From positions 1 through 28,978 of IMG/VR virus record IMGVR_UViG_3300021513_000162: a stretch of DNA of 28,978 bases. One strand, 5' to 3'. Both the position numbers and the translations under genes were made by a program. Below the pieces are notes generated by a model. That model worked only from the letters and a program-made list of their open reading frames with translations, was not told the origin of the DNA and made no database searches. Positions 24,309 through 28,978 of this stretch are shown here, one piece after another (the stretch's first letter is position 1; the number at the start of each line of letters is the position of its first letter). The DNA comes from a virus.

Positions 24309-24341
24309 ACTTTCTATTATTTTATAGAAAGTATTGTTTTT
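24309..24341 (+). terminator. Intrinsic terminator after the prohead protease gene
   Basis: ACTTTCTAT (24309-24317) pairs perfectly with ATAGAAAGT (24324-24332) around a six-base loop, followed by ATTGTTTTT. It lies 28 nt after the protease stop and before the SD (GGAGG) of the next gene. The stem is AT-rich, so it may be only partly efficient. Confidence 0.65.
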
Positions 24342-24367
24342 AAAGTATTATACGGAGGTTATAACTA

Positions 24368-24766
24368 ATGGCGTTAAAAGATAAGAAATCTGTTCCAAAT
24401 ATGGTAGATATGCGTGCTAATGCCAAGAAAGCTTTGATAATGAAAGATATGGGCAATGGTCATATGCGTCCTTATATATGGGGTACGTCAGTTACTGTAG
24501 CTAGTGGAGAAACACAAGCACTAGTTGCTAGTGGGATACTTGGGGGTGTGTATGTGGATGAATGTGTGTATTCACCGTGTGGAGTAAACGATTCGACGTT
24601 GTGTTATATTTCGAAAGATTCTACAGAACATACGGTTAAAGTTACTATGGCATCTGCACCGTCAGCTCTTACTACGATAGATGTATTAGTGTTTATGTCA
24701 ACAGCAGTTACGGTTGATATTAATGACTATGTTGGAAAAAGAAATTATTCAACTGGTAATTATTAA
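24368..24766 (+). CDS. Small capsid-associated structural protein (possible head decoration)
   Basis: A 132-aa protein with a basic N-terminal helix (ANAKKALIMKDMGN) followed by beta-rich, Thr/Ser/Val-rich sequence (GTSVTVASGETQALV, VKVTMASAPSAL). No named family is recognised. Position between protease and scaffold, and strong GGAGG 9-10 nt before the ATG, suggest an abundant virion or head-assembly protein. It follows a terminator-like hairpin, so it may have its own promoter. Head decoration or a head-tail connector are the main guesses. Confidence 0.65.
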   Translation: MALKDKKSVPNMVDMRANAKKALIMKDMGNGHMRPYIWGTSVTVASGETQALVASGILGGVYVDECVYSPCGVNDSTLCYISKDSTEHTVKVTMASAPSALTTIDVLVFMSTAVTVDINDYVGKRNYSTGNY

Positions 24767-24792
24767 TATATAATTATGGAGGTTATTTTGTA

Positions 24793-25494
24793 ATGGATCT
24801 TACACTTAAAGATGAGGTTGAAAAGATAGTTAGTGATATTTTTTCTAGAAAGAAGGATTCTGATAAGAAAGATATGCTTGTTAAGGCCCTTAAAGAGGCA
24901 AAAATTGAGTTAGAAAAAGCGGCAGATGAGCTTATTAGTAAAGATTCTGAAATAGAGGATCTTAGTATTAAACTTGAAGAATCTGTATCTTCTTTTGATG
25001 CTCTTAATGCTACTTTAAAAGAGCTTGAGGAGTCTGTTAAGACTAAAGAAGAAGAGTTAGCTAAAGTTTCTAGTGAGTTGGAAGAGGAAAAAGCTAAAAC
25101 AAAGGAACACGAAGAAGCGCTTGAGAAGAAAGATGTTGAGATTTCATCTATTAAGGATGAGTTTGAAAAAGTGTCTTCTGAATTAGAGGAAATTAAGAAG
25201 AGTGCTGTTGTTGAAAAACGCATGTCTGCTTTAGAGGCAGCCGGTCTTCTTCGTTCTGATGATGATGGTATAGCTTGTCAAAGAGAAAAGGTTTCGAATT
25301 TTTCTGATGAAGAATATGAGATTTATAAGAAAGAATTAGAAGAGATTAAATCTTCTATTATTGCTTCTTTAAAAAAGAAGGAAAAAAGTAATACTACAGG
25401 ATTTGGTGTTAATTTGGAAGGTGATGATGAGCCTACTGTGAAAGATATTGGAGAAGCGATAAAAAAATTATTTTATGAAAAAAAAGATGAATAA
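24793..25494 (+). CDS. Scaffolding protein (coiled coil)
   Basis: A 233-aa acidic protein. Residues about 5-145 are an almost unbroken coiled coil of E/K heptads (IELEKAADELISKDSEIED, ELEEEKAKTKEHEEALEKKD). The C-terminal region (SALEAAGLLRSDDDG, SDEEYEIYKKELEEI, DIGEAIKKLFYEKKDE) looks like the capsid-contact end. This shape and the position between protease and capsid fit a removable scaffold core. ATG 24793 has GGAGG about 10 nt upstream. The scaffolding role is inferred from shape and synteny. Confidence 0.75.
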   Translation: MDLTLKDEVEKIVSDIFSRKKDSDKKDMLVKALKEAKIELEKAADELISKDSEIEDLSIKLEESVSSFDALNATLKELEESVKTKEEELAKVSSELEEEKAKTKEHEEALEKKDVEISSIKDEFEKVSSELEEIKKSAVVEKRMSALEAAGLLRSDDDGIACQREKVSNFSDEEYEIYKKELEEIKSSIIASLKKKEKSNTTGFGVNLEGDDEPTVKDIGEAIKKLFYEKKDE

Positions 25495-25533
25495 TGAAAT
25501 AAGGTTTAATAATATAATGGAGGTAAGATAAAC

Positions 25534-26115
25534 ATGTTTATTCCTAGAGATCCTGTTAATGAAGATATGTTTTGTAAATATATAGCCACTACTGCGAGCG
25601 GTGGGACGGGAGAATTTATTGCTTATGCTGGTGCTGTTGTTCATATTTGTGATGCTTCTTGTGATGCAACACACGGTTCAGATACAGAAACATATGTTAA
25701 AGCAAGTGTAACTGGTGCAGAGGATCATTTTGGTTTTCTAGAGCAATCTATTAAGACCGGTTATCATTCTATTCACCCAGCAGGTTATATAATGGATAAA
25801 GATATGGGTATGTCACATGTTGTTGCGCAGCCTACTTTTGCTGCAGGTACTCGTACAGTAAATGGTACTAAAGCAACCCCTGTTGGTGTAGCACATCTTG
25901 GTATTTGGGAAACTACACATTATGATGCTGGTGGTGCTATTAAATCCGGTGCTGCTTTATATGCTAAGGCTAATAGTGGTGGAAAATTGAAGACTTCTGC
26001 TGATAATGGTGGTGCTCAAGTTGCTTGGTGTATGTGTGGTGTTACTGCAGCCAAAGCTGCTAAAAACGTTGCTGGTACTACTTTGTATCCAATTAGAATT
26101 AAGCTTTTAATATAA
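25534..26115 (+). CDS. Putative head decoration / capsid-associated protein
   Basis: A 193-aa protein rich in Gly, Ala, Thr and His with short beta strands (GTGEFIAYAGAVVHIC, GVAHLGIWETTHYDAGG, KSGAALYAKANSGGKL). The late segment resembles DUF2190-type capsid-fibre or decoration proteins, but this is a weak match by eye. It lies between scaffold and major capsid and has a strong SD (ATGGAGGT, about 10 nt before the ATG), consistent with a high-copy virion protein. The precise role is not established from sequence. Confidence 0.65.
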   Translation: MFIPRDPVNEDMFCKYIATTASGGTGEFIAYAGAVVHICDASCDATHGSDTETYVKASVTGAEDHFGFLEQSIKTGYHSIHPAGYIMDKDMGMSHVVAQPTFAAGTRTVNGTKATPVGVAHLGIWETTHYDAGGAIKSGAALYAKANSGGKLKTSADNGGAQVAWCMCGVTAAKAAKNVAGTTLYPIRIKLLI

Positions 26116-26181
26116 AAAAAGAATTAAAGTGTTTAAAAATATAGGCCGACAAAAAAATTAGGCTATGGAGGATTATATATC

Positions 26182-27258
26182 ATGGATAGAAGTGAATTAA
26201 TAAAGCTGTTTAAAGCTACTGCTTCTACAGATGGTGAAGGTAGGATTGCTGCGTTTAAAGATTTTGCTGCTGCACTTACTATTCCGATTCTTGAGAAGAT
26301 AGAGCTTGAATCTATTATGCGCGGTTTGTTTGCGGTTGAAACGCTTGAAGCTGGGGCGCAGGCTTCTTATCCAATTGCAGATGATATGTACGATATTCCA
26401 ATCTGGTTACTTCCAGGTCTTGGTTATATTGCTCAGAACTTTATTGAAGGTATGGGAGAAGAGGTATATGTTCCTACTTTTGATATTGCTGCTTCTGCAG
26501 ATTGGAAGGTTAAATATGCTCTCGAAGGAAGAGTGGATGTTTTACAAAAAGCTATTGACAAGGTAGCAAAAGAGATTTCAAAGTATGAGGATGATTGTGG
26601 TTGGAATGTAATTGTTCCTGCTGTGACTTCTGCTTGGGTAGCACAAGGATTGCTTTCTGGTCGTCCTGCTCCTATATATGAAGTAGCTCCTGCAAGTCCA
26701 GGTGCCGGTTATCTTTCTAAAGAATTGATTAATAAGATGATAGTTGGTATGGAACGTGCTGGACGTAGACTTACAGATTTATATATTAGTCCAGAGGATG
26801 CTGCTGATATACGTGAATGGACAGATACTGATATTGATCCTGTAACAAGACGTGAAATTTTTCAAGCAGCTGGAATGACTGGTATTTGGGGAGTAAGGAT
26901 GCATCCAGTTCGTCATCTTGGTGCTACTGGAGAATATAATATTAATGGGTATGGTAGTGAATATAAAAAGTTTATTTGTGCTGATTCAGGAAATACATAT
27001 AATGACTATTCGATTGATAATCCAAATATTGTAGATTCTGATGGTAATGTGACTACGTTAGGAGAAACTCAGATTTACGGGTTTGATCTTTCTGTTAACG
27101 ATTCGCTTGTTATGCCTATTAAGAAAAAGTATGAAGCAATTGATGACCCAACGCTTTTAAGACGTCAGAAATTAGGCTTCTTCGGGTGGCAAGAGATAGG
27201 TATGGCTTGTTTAGATCCAAGAATGATGTGTATGGGTGTTATAGATAGATCACTATAA
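26182..27258 (+). CDS. Major capsid protein (HK97-like)
   Basis: A 358-aa protein. An N-terminal helical arm, an E-loop-like segment (AGAQASYPIADDMYDIPIW), a spine-helix-like stretch (VLQKAIDKVAKEISKYEDD), ELINKMIVGMERAGRRLTDLYISPEDAADI and a C-terminal GFDLSVNDSLVMPIKK beta region fit the HK97 capsid fold used by tailed phages. The protein is codon-rich in abundant-gene choices, has a strong SD (GGAGG before ATG 26182) and is followed by the best terminator in the window. Placement after scaffold agrees. No long N-terminal prodomain is seen, as expected with a separate scaffold. Confidence 0.85.
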   Translation: MDRSELIKLFKATASTDGEGRIAAFKDFAAALTIPILEKIELESIMRGLFAVETLEAGAQASYPIADDMYDIPIWLLPGLGYIAQNFIEGMGEEVYVPTFDIAASADWKVKYALEGRVDVLQKAIDKVAKEISKYEDDCGWNVIVPAVTSAWVAQGLLSGRPAPIYEVAPASPGAGYLSKELINKMIVGMERAGRRLTDLYISPEDAADIREWTDTDIDPVTRREIFQAAGMTGIWGVRMHPVRHLGATGEYNINGYGSEYKKFICADSGNTYNDYSIDNPNIVDSDGNVTTLGETQIYGFDLSVNDSLVMPIKKKYEAIDDPTLLRRQKLGFFGWQEIGMACLDPRMMCMGVIDRSL

Positions 27259-27283
27259 AGTAGTGTAATATTTTATATAATTG

Positions 27284-27315
27284 AAACCCTAATACGTTTG
27301 TGTTAGGGTTTTTTA
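27284..27315 (+). terminator. Intrinsic terminator after the major capsid gene
   Basis: AAACCCTAA (27284-27292) pairs perfectly with TTAGGGTTT (27303-27311) around a ten-base loop, and the stem runs into a T-rich tail. It lies 25 nt after the capsid stop. The minus-strand nuclease gene ends just downstream (27335), so it could act on transcripts from both directions. Confidence 0.85.
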
Positions 27316-27334
27316 TTATAAAGTAAGAGCAGGG

Positions 27335-27868
27335 TTATTGTAGCAAATAATAAAGAGAGGGCGGTAAAACAAGTTTTGTATTTTTATATTTTTTAATTTT
27401 ATTTTTTAAAGAAGAAATAATTTCATTTTTAATATAATGGAAAGTTTTGATGTCGTTTTTAAAACGTTTGATTCCAAGTTCGCAATAATCAGCCGGAAGC
27501 ATTGCTTTTATATTAATAAAACCATGTGGGTATGTTTGTGTAAAGTTGATTTTTATATTAAATAAATTGAAGATTGTTAACTTTGATATTTGAACAAAGT
27601 ATGGGATTCTTATTACTGTGTATCCCATTTTTTTGTATGTGTAGTCTTTTAAATTATCATTTAGTATGGTTTTACTAATTGAGTAGTGACGGTGTCCGTC
27701 AAATTCAATAATTAGTTTGAGTGTATCGTTTCTGTAGTCTGGTCTGTTTTTTATGTTTGAGTTTGGTACTTGTTTATCGTGTATAAATTGGTGATTTGGG
27801 AAAATTTGTTTTAGTATTTCGCCAAGCCTCTTTTCTGTTAGGTAGTTTTGTTTTGTAATTTTTTTCAT
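27335..27868 (-). CDS. Vsr/PD-(D/E)XK-like free-standing homing endonuclease
   Basis: A 177-aa basic protein on the minus strand between the capsid gene and its downstream neighbour. The core RPDYRNDTLKLIIEFDGHRHY (two adjoining parts: RPDY and IIEFDGHRHY) followed by KKMGYTVIRIPYFV matches the Vsr-like/EDxHD and DUF559 fold: acidic, Asp, then E-x-D-G-H-x-H. Free-standing nucleases of this type commonly sit next to conserved phage genes as selfish elements. The C-terminal 70 residues may form a DNA-recognition extension. A weak AAGAG SD precedes the ATG (27868). No operon partners. Confidence 0.78.
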   Translation of the reverse strand: MKKITKQNYLTEKRLGEILKQIFPNHQFIHDKQVPNSNIKNRPDYRNDTLKLIIEFDGHRHYSISKTILNDNLKDYTYKKMGYTVIRIPYFVQISKLTIFNLFNIKINFTQTYPHGFINIKAMLPADYCELGIKRFKNDIKTFHYIKNEIISSLKNKIKKYKNTKLVLPPSLYYLLQ

Positions 27869-27951
27869 TTGGCATTACTCTTGTATTTGTTTTTTATATA
27901 TTGTATTTATATGCATTTTTTATGCCGAATTTTTTCATCCGCTAGAGAAAT

Positions 27952-27980
27952 AACCCACTAAAGCCATAATAGTAGGGGTT
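27952..27980 (+). other. Hairpin upstream of the gene at 28005
   Basis: AACCC-ACTA (27952-27960) pairs with TAGT and GGGTT (27970-27980), with a two-base bulge (A27974, G27975) and a nine-base loop. It lies 14 nt before the SD (AGGAG) of the gene at 28005. No T-tract follows, so it may be a regulatory or processing hairpin rather than a terminator. Confidence 0.4.
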
Positions 27981-28004
27981 TAATTTACTAATAGGAGATT
28001 TATT

Positions 28005-28553
28005 ATGAAAGGTTATGTTAAGAACATAGGAAAGGCGCCGATTTATATTTTTAAAAGAGTTGTAAATTCTGATGAGATTATTGCTTTTGACGATCTTTTA
28101 GAAAAATTTGGAAATGTAGCAGATACAAGTAATGAAAAAGCTTTTGCTGACTGGTTATCAAAAAATAAATTTGTAGATAAAAGTAGATGGCAAATAGTTA
28201 CAAGAAATGCAGCTAAAGTAAAAAAAGTTACGTCTGAGAAGTCACCACCTCGTGAAATAAAAACTGAAGTAAAAAATCCAGAGAAAGAGGAAAAAGTAAA
28301 AGTAGAAAAGCCAGTTTCAAAAGTTACTGCTACTAATAAAGAAATTATAAAAAAAGTAGTTACTGGGGTGTCAAAAGAAATGACTGCTGATGATATAGCT
28401 GATATGAGTGTATCACAAATGAAGAAAAATCTTTCAAAAATTGATGATGTAAAACTTTTGAAGCTTGCTTTAAAAAAGGCTGAGAGTATGCCACAGAAGG
28501 CTACACTATGTAACGGATTGAGAGATAGAATTGCTCAATTAAGTGTTAGATAA
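28005..28553 (+). CDS. Hypothetical structural-module protein (182 aa)
   Basis: The N-terminal 65 residues (MKGYVKNIGKAPIYIFKRVV, then FADWLSKNKFVDKSRWQIV) look like a small conserved phage domain. The middle is a Lys/Glu/Pro/Val linker (EKSPPREIKTEVKN). The C-terminal 70 residues are helical (EMTADDIADMSVSQMKKNL, LKLALKKAESM), reminiscent of a short SAP-like or adaptor helical domain. Function not recognised. AGGAG 7-8 nt before the ATG supports the start. The downstream fibre-like gene follows by 35 nt. Confidence 0.75.
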   Translation: MKGYVKNIGKAPIYIFKRVVNSDEIIAFDDLLEKFGNVADTSNEKAFADWLSKNKFVDKSRWQIVTRNAAKVKKVTSEKSPPREIKTEVKNPEKEEKVKVEKPVSKVTATNKEIIKKVVTGVSKEMTADDIADMSVSQMKKNLSKIDDVKLLKLALKKAESMPQKATLCNGLRDRIAQLSVR

Positions 28554-28588
28554 TATTGTAAATTTAATTTTTAAAATGGAGTTTAAAG

Positions 28589-28978
28589 ATGCCATATACA
28601 TATAATCCTTTTGTAGGAGATTTGGATTATTATAAAAAGCCCGGTGTTCTTTCTGGTACTATTACGGATCATGGATATTTAACCGGTTTGCTTGATGATG
28701 ATCACCCACAGTATCATAATGATAAAAGGGGTGATGATAGGTATTATACAGAGATTGAACTTGATGCCGGGCAGTTAGATAATCGCTATTATACAGAAAA
28801 TGAAGTTGATGACTTAATAACTGCTGTTAGTGGAGAATTTGGTGATCATAGTAAGTTAAGTAATCTTGATTACGCGTCTTCGGGACATATTGGTTTTCAG
28901 CCTGCTGGTGACTATGTTACTAGTACTGAATTAACTACTGTTTCTGGTGATTTACAAACTAACATTGATGGTAAATCT
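28589..28978 (+). CDS. Fibre-like structural protein (5' part, runs off the window)
   Basis: An open frame from ATG 28589 continues without a stop to the window end (130 residues visible). Visible motifs include LTGLLDDDHPQYHNDKRG and DNRYYTENEVDDLITAV, repeated YYTE units (DRYYTEIEL, NRYYTENEV), and a later helix-turn pattern (TSTELTTVSGDLQTNIDG). Repeats of this DDHPQY/RYYTE type are typical of phage fibre, neck or whisker proteins that trimerise. SD TGGAG lies about 7 nt upstream. The product is partial, so the C-terminal receptor or oligomerisation part is outside the window. Confidence 0.78.
   Translation, partial: MPYTYNPFVGDLDYYKKPGVLSGTITDHGYLTGLLDDDHPQYHNDKRGDDRYYTEIELDAGQLDNRYYTENEVDDLITAVSGEFGDHSKLSNLDYASSGHIGFQPAGDYVTSTELTTVSGDLQTNIDGKS

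Noticed and set aside
24783-25223. Serine-rich minus-strand frame opposite the scaffold gene
   Set aside because: Its Ser/Leu/Phe richness is the reverse complement of Glu/Lys coiled-coil codons; the plus-strand coiled coil with a strong SD is the real gene.
1-28978. Use of an alternative genetic code with TGA as Trp or Gly
   Set aside because: Trp is TGG throughout and none of the long genes contains an in-frame TGA; an AT-rich genome using code 4 or 25 would contain many. Only stop avoidance and one interrupted gene remain.
1-28978. CRISPR array or tandem repeat cluster
   Set aside because: No regularly spaced direct repeats were found; the only repeated non-coding motif is the dispersed SD-hairpin leader.

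Overview
The window is part of an AT-rich genome of a tailed bacteriophage or prophage (Caudoviricetes). The evidence is a contiguous packaging and head module (large terminase, portal, prohead protease, scaffold, HK97-type capsid) together with tail spike or fibre genes. The low G+C, strong AGAAAGGAG-type Shine-Dalgarno sequences and an anaerobic (class III) ribonucleotide reductase suggest a low-GC, anaerobic, probably Firmicutes-like host. The host is inferred, not shown.

Layout, left to right. (1) 1-4703: nrdG and nrdD, the class III ribonucleotide reductase; nrdD carries two inteins. (2) 4869-6436: an unknown protein, a five-helix membrane protein and a DUF1353 protein. (3) 6443-7390, minus strand: a free-standing, intein-derived LAGLIDADG-like ORF. 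(4) 7490-12737: tail spike or fibre block, with a beta-helix protein, two cysteine-rich propeller-like proteins and a DUF2341/LamG protein. (5) 12796-16837: thyX (with an HNH intein), a zinc-ribbon gene broken by an in-frame TGA, a small OB-like protein, two small unknowns, clpP and an HD-domain hydrolase. (6) 16959-27258: an AT-hook/NUMOD3-like protein, a coiled-coil protein, terL (intein in Walker B), portal, prohead protease, a small structural protein, scaffold, a possible decoration protein and major capsid. (7) 27335-27868, minus strand: a Vsr/PD-(D/E)XK-like homing nuclease. (8) 28005 to the end: a hypothetical protein and a fibre-like gene running off the window.

How it fits together. 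NrdD/NrdG and ThyX supply dNTPs and dTMP under anoxia. The terL-to-capsid block packages DNA and builds the head. The 7.5-12.7 kb block probably builds the adsorption apparatus. Selfish elements are dense: four inteins in three genes, each in or near an essential motif, plus two minus-strand homing-type ORFs.

The most interesting signal is non-coding. Four genes (starts 4869, 16959 or 16953, 21161 and 23103) share a leader in which a strong SD is separated from the start codon by about 50 nt, and a conserved hairpin fills the gap. The basal stem shows compensatory changes (GGTGC/GCACC, GATGC/GCATC, GGTGC/GCATC with a G-U pair, GTGC/GCAC). This looks like a structure-bridged ribosome binding site and may be a shared translational control element. 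Separately, none of the 27 intact genes with a visible stop ends in TGA, and the only in-frame TGA I found interrupts the zinc-ribbon gene.
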